Both the position numbers and the translations under genes were made by a program. The notes beneath the pieces were generated by a model. That model was not told the DNA's origin. It made no database searches and saw nothing but the letters and a program-made list of their open reading frames with translations. DNA of 45,962 nt from a candidate division WOR-1 bacterium RIFOXYB2_FULL_42_35. GTDB lineage: Bacteria; Margulisbacteria; WOR-1; O2-12-FULL-45-9. Shown piece by piece: positions 1 through 8,240 of the stretch. Position 1 is the first letter of the stretch. Each line of letters starts with the position of its first letter. The stretch is from positions 1 through 45,962 of the forward strand of contig MEUC01000026.1 of the NCBI GenBank assembly GCA_001771545.1. The letters are read 5' to 3'.

Positions 1-23
1 TATCCCATTGCTCTAACACATTA

Positions 24-698
24 TTATTGTACCACCAGCGTTGCTGGTGGACAAAAGGTGACCACCGCTGTTAGCGGTGGTTTTTCTCTGAATAAATTAA
101 GGGCTGTTGGTCCTGTTTGCCCCATTGCAGGGTTCATTAAATTTTCAGGCGCGACCGCAGCAAAACATTCTCCGGCGACAAAACCAGGGAAATATTTTGT
201 TCTACCGCCAAAACGAAAATAAGCATAACCCCGGTCATTAACGGGGGGACTGCCCAGATAAACACGATCAGCAAAAGGAGTGCGTAAATAAGTAGTCAAA
301 CTACCATTGACAACTTCTATCCCGTTATTAAGATAAAGCATCAAATTTGCTGTTTCATCAGGCAGGCCAACAACAAATTCAGTTTCACCATTAACGCCTG
401 AAACAAAACGCCTAACTAAAGCCAACCCAAATGTGTCAGAGAAACAACCGTTTCTCATCCCCGTAACAGTAAGAGAAACTCTTCTTGAAGCCAACTCCGG
501 TCTAACCATAGTTAATTTATGGGCTAACAAATAATCAAGATACTCTTTCTTAGTAGTCGTATCTCTTCGATGTAAATCGTCCAAAGCGACAAATTGACAA
601 GCAAGACCTTGATACTTACGCCAGGCTAAGGCTGTAAAATTAACTCCAAAGGCAACATGCGGAGTCGGTATTCTTCTTAATAATTTTTCTGCTCTCAT
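24..698 (-). CDS. Hypothetical protein, 224 aa
   Basis: I do not recognise this protein. It has no obvious signal peptide or membrane segment; it starts MRAEKLLRRIPTPHVAFG and has a glycine- and aromatic-rich second half (GYAYFRFGGRTKYFPGF near residues 157-173). The start at 698 has no clear Shine-Dalgarno sequence and no leaderless-type -10 box at the usual distance, so the start is uncertain. The last 20 or so codons run through two strong hairpins (32-85) that look like a terminator for plus-strand transcription entering from the left. The true functional C-terminus may therefore be earlier, with the frame merely remaining open through the hairpins. The neighbour gatC is divergent, about 90 bp away. 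Confidence 0.55.
   Translation of the reverse strand: MRAEKLLRRIPTPHVAFGVNFTALAWRKYQGLACQFVALDDLHRRDTTTKKEYLDYLLAHKLTMVRPELASRRVSLTVTGMRNGCFSDTFGLALVRRFVSGVNGETEFVVGLPDETANLMLYLNNGIEVVNGSLTTYLRTPFADRVYLGSPPVNDRGYAYFRFGGRTKYFPGFVAGECFAAVAPENLMNPAMGQTGPTALNLFREKPPLTAVVTFCPPATLVVQ
32..85 (+). terminator. Tandem hairpins ending in a T tract
   Basis: Hairpin 1 pairs CCACCAGC (32-39) with GCTGGTGG (43-50) around a GTT loop. Hairpin 2 pairs ACCACCGCT (61-69) with AGCGGTGGT (73-81), again around GTT, and is followed by T82-85. The T tract lies on the plus strand, so this fits an intrinsic terminator for a convergent gene to the left. It overlaps the 3' end of the minus-strand ORF 24-698. Confidence 0.7.
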
Positions 699-776
699 AA
701 TTCTTGCTAAGAGCCATCCTAATCATATATCCGCGTAAACTAACAAATATTTCACTTAATTTTTTCTTTGATTCCG

Positions 777-792
777 TGTTAGAATAGAGCCA
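777..792 (+). promoter_or_regulatory. Extended -10 promoter of gatC, leaderless
   Basis: TG at 777-778 then TAGAAT at 780-785 forms an extended -10. Six bases separate it from the gatC ATG at 792, so the expected transcription start coincides with the start codon. There is no Shine-Dalgarno sequence. Confidence 0.65.
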
Positions 793-1070
793 TGCAAATC
801 GATATAGACCACGTAGCCAAATTAGCCAGACTAGGACTTTCAGAAGAAGAAAAGAAAGTTTTTGGTGAACAGCTAGGCAAAGTACTTGATCATGCCAATG
901 AACTGCAGAAATTAAATACTGATAATGTCTCCCCCACTTCTCATGCTATACCGATGAAAAATGTTTTAAGGGAAGATAAAGTTGTTGTTTGTCAAAACAC
1001 TGAAGATATTCTTGCTAATGGCCCAGAAACTGAAGATAATATGTTTAAAGTCCCTCGGATTGTGGAATGA
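792..1070 (+). CDS. gatC: Asp/Glu-tRNA amidotransferase subunit C
   Basis: GatC is the small clamp subunit of GatCAB, which converts Glu-tRNA(Gln) and Asp-tRNA(Asn) to the amidated forms. The 92-residue length and the pattern [16 protein letters not shown] near the N-terminus, followed by a mid-region ending in LREDKV, are typical of the family. It overlaps gatA by 4 bp (ATGA), so the two are translationally coupled. The start at 792 is supported by the leaderless promoter. gatB lies apart, at 4100, under its own promoter. Confidence 0.93.
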   Translation: MQIDIDHVAKLARLGLSEEEKKVFGEQLGKVLDHANELQKLNTDNVSPTSHAIPMKNVLREDKVVVCQNTEDILANGPETEDNMFKVPRIVE

Positions 1071-2518
1071 ACAATAAAACCGCCCACGAACTACATAATG
1101 AGCTCAAAAATAAAAAAATCAGCTCTGTTGAATTAACCGAAGCTGTTTTTGCGCAAATTGAGAAGGTCGAGTCTAAGGTTCAAGCATTTGTAACCTTAAC
1201 TAAAGAAGAAGCCTTAAAACAAGCTAAGGCTGCCGATGAACGTATTGAAAATAACCATAACCTTACCCCTTTAACTGGAATCCCTATCGCCATCAAAGAT
1301 AACATGTGCACCAAGGGGATTTTAACTACTTGTTCCTCAAAAATTTTATCTAACTATCTTCCCCCTTACAACGCAACCATAGTGGAAAAGCTAAAAGAAG
1401 CTGGGGCAATAATGGTTGGCAAAACCAATATGGACGAGTTTGCCATGGGCTCCTCAACGGAAAACTCCGGCCTCCACCCTACCAATAATCCTTGGAACCT
1501 CAACACTGTTCCCGGCGGCTCTTCTGGCGGGTCTGCTGCCGCAGTAGCGGCTGACGAATGTATCTTGGCCACAGGCTCTGACACTGGCGGTTCAATCAGG
1601 CAACCAGCAGCTTTTTGCGGTGTGGTGGGCCTGAAACCAACTTACGGACGAGTCTCAAGATACGGCCTAGTTGCCTTTGCCTCCTCCTTGGACCAAATCG
1701 GACCTTTGACTAAAGACGTAACTGATACGGCCACAGTTCTCAACATCATTTCTGGTCACGATCCGAAAGACTCCACTTCTGTTAATATCTCTGTGCCGGA
1801 CTATCAAAAATCACTAATAAACAACATCAAAGGGCTAAAAATTGGTTATATTAAAGAACTGCTAGGCAAAGGCATAGACAAAGAAGTCAAGGTAACGATT
1901 GAAAAGGCCATGAAGAAGTTGGCAGAACTTGGGGCAGAGCTGATTGAAGTCTCAATGCCCAGCTTTGAAGCAGCGGTTGCCACCTACTATCTTATAGCCC
2001 CGGCTGAAGCCAGCTCAAACCTGGCTAGATATGATGGAGTCAAATTTGGCCATCGCAGTAAAGAAGCCAAAGATCTGCTCACCATGTACTATAATACGAG
2101 ACAAGAAGGCTTTGGCACAGAAGTTAAAAGACGGATTCTGCTTGGCACCTATGCCCTCTCTGCCGGCTACTATGATGCCTATTATCTCAAAGCCTTAAAG
2201 GTCAGAACATTAATCAAACAAGACTTTGATAAAGCCTTTGCTGAGTGTGATGTGTTAATTTCTCCCACCGCTCCAACAGTTGCTTTTAAAATTGGTGAAA
2301 AAACCGCTGACCCACTATCTATGTATCTCTCTGACATTGCTACTATTCCAGTCAATCTCGCTGGCCTACCAGGCATCTCTCTCCCTTGCGGCTTTAGCAA
2401 TAACCTGCCCGTGGGCTTACAAATCATTGGCAAGGCTTTTGCTGAAGAAACAATCTTAAGGGTCGCGTTTACCTACGAGCAAAATACTGATTGGCATAAG
2501 AAAAAGCCTCAGCTATAA
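1067..2518 (+). CDS. gatA: Asp/Glu-tRNA amidotransferase subunit A
   Basis: GatA is the amidase subunit of GatCAB: it hydrolyses glutamine and passes ammonia to GatB. The 483-residue protein is full length and shows the amidase-signature Ser-cisSer-Lys triad: Lys77 in [10 protein letters not shown], Ser152 in the GGSSGGS run at 150-156, and Ser176 in [10 protein letters not shown]. It overlaps gatC by 4 bp. Together with gltX at 40000 this suggests that Gln-tRNA and probably Asn-tRNA are made by transamidation, although absence of GlnRS cannot be judged from one window. Confidence 0.96.
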   Translation: MNNKTAHELHNELKNKKISSVELTEAVFAQIEKVESKVQAFVTLTKEEALKQAKAADERIENNHNLTPLTGIPIAIKDNMCTKGILTTCSSKILSNYLPPYNATIVEKLKEAGAIMVGKTNMDEFAMGSSTENSGLHPTNNPWNLNTVPGGSSGGSAAAVAADECILATGSDTGGSIRQPAAFCGVVGLKPTYGRVSRYGLVAFASSLDQIGPLTKDVTDTATVLNIISGHDPKDSTSVNISVPDYQKSLINNIKGLKIGYIKELLGKGIDKEVKVTIEKAMKKLAELGAELIEVSMPSFEAAVATYYLIAPAEASSNLARYDGVKFGHRSKEAKDLLTMYYNTRQEGFGTEVKRRILLGTYALSAGYYDAYYLKALKVRTLIKQDFDKAFAECDVLISPTAPTVAFKIGEKTADPLSMYLSDIATIPVNLAGLPGISLPCGFSNNLPVGLQIIGKAFAEETILRVAFTYEQNTDWHKKKPQL

Positions 2519-2528
2519 TAAGGGCATC

Positions 2529-3209
2529 TTGAAAAAAACATTAAATAATATTTTCAAGCTCTTAATTCTGACTTTACTCCTCTCCTTTGCCTTTAGCCCT
2601 GTTGCCCTGGCTAAAGAAGCGGCCAAGGTTGATCCTAATAAATGGGATGCCTCATATTTTCCTGCCATCGAGGGGGAAGTCCAGGGTCAAGCCTTGCAGG
2701 GGGTTGAATCAGTCCAGGTCAACAACCAGGCTGTTCTCCTTGATAAAGATCTGACCTTTAAAACCGAGGTCAAACTTGAAAAGGGCCAAAAATATTTAGT
2801 CATTAAAACCCAATATAAGGGGATTGTTTTTGTTAAAAAATATCTGATCGTTCGCCATCCCGGCATAACAAAACCATTTAAAATTAAGCTGGCCCAAAAC
2901 GATTTCCATAGTTTAGTTAAAAAAGTTATTCCTTCAAAAATAAAGATGACGCAATTGGAAAAAAGTGTCCCCAAAATACCGGTTAAGCCTAAGATCATGG
3001 AAAAGTGGGTCGGCTTTGAATTGGTAGCCGAGCTAGAGCCGGGGCAACTGTTGATTGTAGAAAAACAAGGGGATCGCTACTTTGGCTATATATACTCTGT
3101 TAAAGAAATGGTTTGGGTTTCCATTCAAGAAATAAGCTATTTAGAATTCAAAGAACTCCTGGACAAAGGTCTGATCCCCTCTTCATTCGCTCGGAAAACC
3201 AGCTCCTAG
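2529..3209 (+). CDS. Secreted or periplasmic protein of unknown function, 226 aa
   Basis: Function not recognised. The N-terminus is a clear Sec signal peptide: basic KK, then a hydrophobic stretch LLILTLLLSFAFSPVA, with likely cleavage after VALA near residue 28. The mature part alternates short beta-like segments (GEVQGQALQGVESVQVNNQAV, then KTEVKLEKGQKYLVIK), suggesting a small Ig-like or FlgD-like beta domain, and ends in a lysine-rich segment. The likely start is TTG at 2529, ten bases after the gatA stop. A TATAAT at 2514-2519 overlaps the gatA stop codon and could serve as a promoter with a very short leader; AAGGG at 2520-2524 is only a weak ribosome site. Confidence 0.7.
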   Translation: MKKTLNNIFKLLILTLLLSFAFSPVALAKEAAKVDPNKWDASYFPAIEGEVQGQALQGVESVQVNNQAVLLDKDLTFKTEVKLEKGQKYLVIKTQYKGIVFVKKYLIVRHPGITKPFKIKLAQNDFHSLVKKVIPSKIKMTQLEKSVPKIPVKPKIMEKWVGFELVAELEPGQLLIVEKQGDRYFGYIYSVKEMVWVSIQEISYLEFKELLDKGLIPSSFARKTSS

Positions 3210-3337
3210 AATTCCACTCTGTCAGCTTTTCGGACAGCACTGTACGAAAACATAGACACTTTCCCTTGTTTTCTCCTCGGATTAAGCTGGCAAGAACATT
3301 GCTACAAATCAAATAACCAGAAAAGGAGGGTCCACAT

Positions 3338-3805
3338 ATGAATAAAGGAAGTTGGGATAAGGGTGTAGATGCCAGTATGGAAAATGGAGATGGGAAGATA
3401 GAAGCTGGGAAAAGAAATCCAATTAAAAGTTATAAAGATCTGGAAGTTTACCAAGTTGCCTATTGGGCTTCAATAGAAATATTGCTTAAAATTATTCCGA
3501 AGCTACCAAAAGAAGAAAAGTTTGACCTTGCCGATCAACTACGCAGATCCTGCAAGGCCGTTCCCAGATTGATTGCGGAAGGTTATGCCAAGAAACACCA
3601 ATATAGAGGCTTCCACAAATATCTGGATGATTCTATGGCTGAAGCAAACGAGACATCGGTTAGCTTATGCCAATGCAAAGACGCATACCCAAAATACATA
3701 GATCCACACTTGTGCGAAAAGCTAATCTCTACTTATGACCGAGTAGGTAAACAGTTGTTTCGGCTGAGACAAGTTTGGAAGGACTTTCGTTCAAGACAAA
3801 ACTGA
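3338..3805 (+). CDS. Four-helix-bundle protein (S23 / Avd-like)
   Basis: 155 residues. The core SYKDLEVYQVAYWASIEILLKIIPKLPKEEKFDLADQLRRS and the later IAEGYAKK segment are diagnostic of the S23 (IVS-encoded) four-helix-bundle family, which also includes the Avd accessory protein of diversity-generating retroelements. No reverse transcriptase or template/variable repeat pair is visible here, so an Avd role is not supported. A strong Shine-Dalgarno AGGAGGG (3324-3330) sits 7 bases before ATG 3338. The first 25 or so residues are unusual: their DNA contains a GCCAGTATGG repeat (3371-3380) that recurs, in both orientations, downstream of the gene. The N-terminus was therefore probably built from repeat DNA. 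Confidence 0.85.
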   Translation: MNKGSWDKGVDASMENGDGKIEAGKRNPIKSYKDLEVYQVAYWASIEILLKIIPKLPKEEKFDLADQLRRSCKAVPRLIAEGYAKKHQYRGFHKYLDDSMAEANETSVSLCQCKDAYPKYIDPHLCEKLISTYDRVGKQLFRLRQVWKDFRSRQN

Positions 3806-3839
3806 ACTAGAAAGCAGAAATAGGGTTTTAGGTGCAGAC

Positions 3840-4061
3840 GGCAGTATAATATTTAGAAATTAGAAGTTGGGAGCAGGGTTTAGAGGCCGGTATGGATAGT
3901 GGAAAATAGAAATAGAAGATGGACTAATCCAGCTTCTATCCTCAACAGCCAAAATCCATACTGGCTTCCAAACCCAAAACCCCCTTTCCATACTGGCATC
4001 TATTCCCAATACCCAATTTCCATACCGGCATCCACTCCCAACTCCCAACATCTAACATCAT
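3840..4061. repeat. Repeat array after the S23 gene: inverted GCCRGTATGG units and heptamers
   Basis: This roughly 290 bp gap (3806-4099) has no convincing gene. GCCRGTATGG-like units occur forward at 3840 (diverged) and 3886, and inverted as CCATACYGGC at 3956, 3988 and 4020, the last three with an exact 32 bp period. Seven-base repeats overlie them: ATTCCCA, ATACCCA, ATTTCCA from 4002 to 4022, then ACTCCCA twice at 4034-4047, then ACATCTA. A further forward copy lies inside the S23 gene at 3371-3380, so the gene is embedded in the array. Confidence 0.8.
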
Positions 4062-4087
4062 ACGTTGCCCCATATCACCAAATATCA

Positions 4088-4100
4088 TATAATTAATCCA
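4088..4100 (+). promoter_or_regulatory. -10 box of gatB, leaderless
   Basis: TATAAT at 4088-4093 is followed by exactly six bases and then the gatB ATG at 4100. No Shine-Dalgarno sequence is present, so the mRNA probably starts at the A of the ATG. Confidence 0.7.
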
Positions 4101-5542
4101 TGAAATACGAAACCATAATCGGCCTGGAGATCCACGCCCAACTAGCCACTGAGAGCAAAATGTTCTGTGGCTGTTCAACCAAGTTTGGTGCAGAGCCCAA
4201 CTCAAACATTTGTCCGGTTTGCACAGGGCAACCAGGCACTCTCCCGGTTGTTAATAAGAAAGCTTTTGAGCTGGCGATTAAAACAGCCATTGCCCTTAAC
4301 TGTAAAATTGAACCACAATCTATTTTTGCCCGTAAGAATTACTTCTACCCTGACCTCCCTAAAGATTATCAAGTTTCTCAATATGAACTTCCACTCGCAA
4401 CTGGTGGCTACATTAATGTTGAGGTTGACGGGGAAGTTAAAAAGATTGGTATTACTCGAGTACATTTAGAAGAAGATGCCGGCAAACTGGTTCACCAGGG
4501 AGCCGCCCAGATTATGGGGGCCGATTCTTCGCTTGTTGATTACAACCGAACCGGCACTCCGTTGATGGAAATTGTTTCTGAGCCGGATATTCGCTCACCC
4601 AAAGAAGCTGCTGCTTACATGCAAACTATGGCTAACCTCTTACAATATATAGCAGTGTCTGACGCCAAGTTGGAAGAAGGCTCTCTACGCTGCGACGCTA
4701 ATATTTCTCTTCGGCCTATTGGACAAAAAGAGTTTGGGACCAAGTCAGAATTAAAGAATATGAACTCTTTTAAAGCGGTGGAAAAGGCCCTGATCTACGA
4801 AGTAAAACGGCACAACGAAGTAGTTTCTGAGGGGGGGAAGATCGTTCAAGACACTAGATTTTATGATGAGAAAACCGATACCACCAAAGGGATGAGAACC
4901 AAAGAATTTGCTCATGATTATCGTTATTTTCCAGAACCAGATTTAGTCCCTGTCGAACCTTCGCAGGAATGGGTGGAAGAAATAAGGCAAAGCCTAGGTG
5001 AACTGCCCGCGAATAGAAAGGCTCGATTTATTAAAGATTTTGGACTAACCACAGACGATGCAGGACTATTAGTTTCTAATAAAGCCGTGGCCGATTTTTT
5101 TGAAGAGGCGCTTAAGCTCCTCAACAATCCCAAAGCCATTGCCAACTGGATTAACGGAGAGCTAACCGCTTATTTAAATGAGCACAATCTTACTATCACC
5201 CAAGCCAACATCTCTCCAGCTAAGCTAGTGGAACTCATTCAAGCCATTGACCAGGGCACAATTTCCGGAAAAATAGCCAAAACTGTTCTGGTTAAAGTTT
5301 TGGAAACCGGCAAATCGGTCAAAGAGGTTGTGGCGGAATCAGGGCTGACTCAAATGAGCGATGAGGGTGAACTGGTAAAAATTATCCGGGACGTAATCAA
5401 AAATAATCCCAAACAATTGGAACAATATAAGGGTGGCAAAACCACTGTGCTAGCTTTTTTTGTCGGTCAAACTATGAAGGCCACTAAGGGCCGAGCCAAT
5501 CCTGGCATGGTTAACAAATTATTAAAACAAGAATTAGGCTAA
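4100..5542 (+). CDS. gatB: Asp/Glu-tRNA amidotransferase subunit B
   Basis: GatB binds the mischarged tRNA and carries the kinase/transamidase step of GatCAB. The 480-residue protein is full length: N-terminal IIGLEIHAQL, the zinc-type cysteines in CGCSTKFG and ICPVCTGQPG (residues about 14-40), HLEEDAGKL, and the C-terminal YqeY-like tail domain ending NPGMVNKLLKQELG. It is transcribed from its own leaderless promoter rather than with gatCA. The stop codon overlaps the stop of the convergent IS4 transposase by 3 bp. A second, synonymously diverged copy of the last 14 codons lies about 1.2 kb downstream (6675-6722), implying that this gene's 3' end was replaced or re-supplied when the insertion arrived. 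Confidence 0.96.
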   Translation: MKYETIIGLEIHAQLATESKMFCGCSTKFGAEPNSNICPVCTGQPGTLPVVNKKAFELAIKTAIALNCKIEPQSIFARKNYFYPDLPKDYQVSQYELPLATGGYINVEVDGEVKKIGITRVHLEEDAGKLVHQGAAQIMGADSSLVDYNRTGTPLMEIVSEPDIRSPKEAAAYMQTMANLLQYIAVSDAKLEEGSLRCDANISLRPIGQKEFGTKSELKNMNSFKAVEKALIYEVKRHNEVVSEGGKIVQDTRFYDEKTDTTKGMRTKEFAHDYRYFPEPDLVPVEPSQEWVEEIRQSLGELPANRKARFIKDFGLTTDDAGLLVSNKAVADFFEEALKLLNNPKAIANWINGELTAYLNEHNLTITQANISPAKLVELIQAIDQGTISGKIAKTVLVKVLETGKSVKEVVAESGLTQMSDEGELVKIIRDVIKNNPKQLEQYKGGKTTVLAFFVGQTMKATKGRANPGMVNKLLKQELG

Positions 5543-6474
5543 CCACTAAACCGAGAAATACTGTGGGGAACCAAACCATCCTGTCCACACAAATAGAAAG
5601 TTACAATTACCTTACCAATTGCCTTGGCCGACAAGTTTATATTGTTGGTTAGAAAGACCAACTTTTTGTTGGTTGTTCGGTCGAAGTAAACAATCCTGCG
5701 GATTTTTTCGTGATAATTTTGTTTTGCGTAGTATGCAGTCAACACCCCTATTTGGTCGCTCTTTACCCCAGTTGATTTTTTCGTTGGTCGGGGAAAGATC
5801 TTCCGGAATTTGGTATTCTTTTTGGCGCGCGTCACAAAAAATGCTGGTGTTTTGTGAATGGCATAAAGACGTCCAAAATCCAAATATCCGCGATCCATAA
5901 TGTAAATTGCCGACGATTCCAGCGTCAATTCGTCCAGGATTTTTACATCGTGCACGCTGCCGGGTGTGATAATAACTGTTGTTGGAATGTTGCCACGCAG
6001 ATCTAAGAGAGTATGTAGTTTCACTGCTGCCTTGGTCTTGCGAAACTTGGCCCAAGGAAAAAGAGCTAGGCATAAATCGATAACCGTAGAATCCAAAGCA
6101 TAAACTGTATTGTCCAGTTCCAAGCCAAAATCTTCTCCCGCATACAACTTTCTCGCTTCCTGAATTAAAACTTGAGCAAAATCTCTGTATATCCGCCAAT
6201 CTCGAATACTGTTGGCATTGGCCAAAGTATTTCTGGCAATACCACTTTGTAACCAGGTATTGTGTAATTTTGTTTTCATGGCCCGCAAGCACGTTTCTAT
6301 ATCCCGCAAACTTTCTCTGTCTGTTAACTGGGCAAAGGCCATACATAGATATTGATTCCAACATGAAAACTTTTTCACTTTGCGATTGCCATGATAACGT
6401 TTCACGCACTGACGAAAATCGTATCGCGAAATGAAACCCATAATCTGAGCGAACAAAGTCGTTCCAATATTCAT
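5539..6474 (-). pseudogene. IS4-family transposase, C-terminus lost
   Basis: The first 270 residues match IS4-type DDE transposases: LFAQIMGFISRYDFRQCVKRY at the start, SCWNQYLCMAFAQLTDRESLRDIE, the first catalytic Asp in YALDSTVIDL (D128) and the second in IMDRGYLDFGRL (D194). Family members continue past the LTNN segment into a region with the catalytic Glu (the YRxRWxVELFFKWIK type). Here the frame instead ends in VIVTFYLCGQDGLVPHSISRFSG, which does not resemble it. The third catalytic residue is therefore absent and the enzyme is probably inactive. GGAGG lies about 8-12 bases before ATG 6474. The ORF ends within the last bases of gatB. Confidence 0.82.
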
Positions 6475-6614
6475 ATGCCATTACCTCCGGGGGTCTACCC
6501 CGAAAAGTATGACTACGACTTCTTTTTGTTTTCAAGGTCCTACAAACCATAATCCCTCTACATCCCTTGATTATCAAGCATTACAGCGTTTTTACTCCTT
6601 CAACGTTGGGACAG
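5581..6614 (-). mobile_element. Defective IS4-like element (approximate limits)
   Basis: The limits are an inference. CTGTCCACAC at 5581 resembles, in inverted orientation, the sequence ending at 6614 (CTGTCCCAAC read on the minus strand), a possible 10 bp inverted repeat with 8 matches. No target-site duplication is evident at those positions. The transposase frame runs 42 bp beyond the proposed left end, consistent with a deletion at that side. DNA from 6615 to 6674 is not explained by the IS and holds the palindrome listed separately. Confidence 0.4.
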
Positions 6615-6630
6615 CAGTGTTATTATGTGT

Positions 6631-6656
6631 GTCGGGATCCCGACTTTACGTCGGGA
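6631..6656. repeat. GTCGGGATCCCGAC palindrome with second GTCGGGA arm
   Basis: GTCGGGATCCCGAC (6631-6644) is a perfect palindrome. Its right half TCCCGAC also pairs with GTCGGGA at 6650-6656 around TTTAC. The same CGTCGGGATCCCGA core occurs beside the tmRNA gene at 15608-15621. Both copies lie just upstream of a duplicated gene tail. Confidence 0.75.
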
Positions 6657-6674
6657 CAATGTGGGGTGGTACCT

Positions 6675-6722
6675 AATCCTGGGTTGGTTAATAAACTACT
6701 GAAGCAAGAGCTAGGCAGTTAG
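6675..6722 (+). pseudogene. Relic of a second gatB 3' end
   Basis: Translation gives NPGLVNKLLKQELGS followed by TAG. Fourteen codons align with the last 14 codons of the intact gatB (5498-5539): 33 of 42 bases match, and eight of the nine differences are synonymous, so this was once translated. Its stop overlaps the 3' end of the convergent radical SAM gene (stop at 6711-6713). That overlap suggests gatB and the radical SAM gene were once direct convergent neighbours, before the IS-containing insertion separated them. Confidence 0.85.
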
Positions 6723-8240
6723 ATCATCAAACAAATGTTCTCTCTGCTCGGCGGAAGCTAACCTTTGCTGATCAGAAAAAGCTTCTTCCATCAAGGCTCT
6801 ATTTACAGTTGCGGCCTCTGCAACATTGCCTCTTCTATAACGATCCATTCCCCTTTGTGCAAACTGGTCAAGAAGATGTAATTGTTGGCCCAAATCATTT
6901 TTCCAATCCCAGTAATAATCATAATCAAAAAAGCGGAATCGCTCTGGATCTTCAAGCAAGTGAACAAAATCTCGTCGCACCTGTGTACCAGGAAAAGGAG
7001 CCAAAGGAATGACATTGGCGGCAATATCAAGCTCATCACTTGCTAGGGATAGATACCTCTCCATCTGGTCAAACATACGCTGAATAGAAGTAGCTGTCTC
7101 AAAAGGAGTAATAACATAAGATAAGGTGACTCTAAAATAACACAGGGGGTTACCCAGTTGCCTTTTGAGCAATTCAATAAAATTGATAAGAGCCTTCTCT
7201 TCTGCTTCAAGACACGCCTTATCTTTAATTTTTCCACGATGACCTCTAATCCCTATTAACTGAGCAATTCTAGGGCTGGCAGTTTCTGCCCCCACAAAAA
7301 AATCATTGAAACCAATATTAATTGCCCGCTTGATAGTTGCCAGGGCACCTGGATCAAGCAACAAAGATGGATCAAAGGAGGCGTTTTTAGTAGTAATAAA
7401 ATCACCTGGTGCTTCAATTTTTTCTAACAGTTCAAGCAAAAGAGGGTTTTTTCTAAGAAAAGTATTAATATTATAAAAACCAATATGCCCATATTGAACC
7501 GCTTCAACCATTTCCAGTAAGCTTTTATAAAGAACCTTTCGCGTAAAACCTAACCGCCCTTTATTGGCAGAGCAGATTCCGCAGCCATGGGAACAGGCAT
7601 TTTCAGTAATTGTTTCAATAATGCCATTGCCTTCAGCAAATTTGAGCCGGGGCACACTTAGAAGCCTGGGGTAGACACTTCGCTTTACCCCAACAATTTG
7701 ATCTCTGTTCTTTGAATGAAAAAGACCCCTAGCCTCTGCCTCTCCTATTTTGGCTGCATAACGACAGATAAACTCAATAAAAGATTGGCAATGCCCGGTA
7801 AAAACAACATCGAGCCCATCATCAAGACCAATTTGAACAGTATCCCTATAAGGCTTGCCACTTGCGTCAACTAGTTGTTCCCTCACAAAGTGAGGACCAC
7901 CAGCCACAAAAAGTGCGCCAGGAAAATTTTCTTTTAAACGAGCAATTAAAGGCGGCAACTTGTAATAGTCGTGAGTATTAACTGAAAAAGCAAAAATATT
8001 TAGCCGGTCCGAATGAACAGACGCTTCAAGTTGGGGTAAAACTGCCCGCCAGATATCTTCAGGTCTACCAGATTCTATCGGACGATTAGGAACAAAAGAA
8101 AGGCTGTAAAAACCCTGCTCATTTAAGCCCACACGAATTGTTTCTAGGGCCAGATTGTTTTTGCCCGCATGAGCACCACGATATTGTTGGTCCCCGCGCA
8201 GATTAAAAAGATGAACACGAAGGTTTTGGTTTGTTCTCAT
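6711..8240 (-). CDS. B12-binding-type radical SAM protein, 509 aa
   Basis: The N-terminal 190 or so residues resemble a cobalamin-binding (B12-type) Rossmann domain, with IFAFSVNTHDYYKLPPLIARLKENFP and FVAGGPH near 82-116, as in MiaB/BchE-like radical SAM proteins. The radical SAM cluster is the C-x3-C-x2-C of ACSHGCGIC (C216, C220, C223). Later segments such as NDFFVGAETASPRI and PLAPFPGTQ resemble the radical SAM barrel. Substrate unknown. It overlaps the upstream gene 8237-9523 by 4 bp (ATGA), so the two are co-translated. The 3' end overlaps the gatB relic. Confidence 0.82.
   Translation of the reverse strand: MRTNQNLRVHLFNLRGDQQYRGAHAGKNNLALETIRVGLNEQGFYSLSFVPNRPIESGRPEDIWRAVLPQLEASVHSDRLNIFAFSVNTHDYYKLPPLIARLKENFPGALFVAGGPHFVREQLVDASGKPYRDTVQIGLDDGLDVVFTGHCQSFIEFICRYAAKIGEAEARGLFHSKNRDQIVGVKRSVYPRLLSVPRLKFAEGNGIIETITENACSHGCGICSANKGRLGFTRKVLYKSLLEMVEAVQYGHIGFYNINTFLRKNPLLLELLEKIEAPGDFITTKNASFDPSLLLDPGALATIKRAINIGFNDFFVGAETASPRIAQLIGIRGHRGKIKDKACLEAEEKALINFIELLKRQLGNPLCYFRVTLSYVITPFETATSIQRMFDQMERYLSLASDELDIAANVIPLAPFPGTQVRRDFVHLLEDPERFRFFDYDYYWDWKNDLGQQLHLLDQFAQRGMDRYRRGNVAEAATVNRALMEEAFSDQQRLASAEQREHLFDDLTA

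Noticed and set aside
3338..4061. Diversity-generating retroelement around the Avd-like gene and FGE-fold protein
   Set aside because: No reverse transcriptase frame and no template/variable repeat pair with A-specific differences is visible in the window; family resemblance alone is not enough.
3956..4061. CRISPR array
   Set aside because: Units are short, only three are regular, spacers are not unique sequence, and no cas genes are present.
5612..6577. Second long minus-strand frame across the IS
   Set aside because: Its translation has no transposase motifs and is an out-of-frame shadow of the IS4 transposase.
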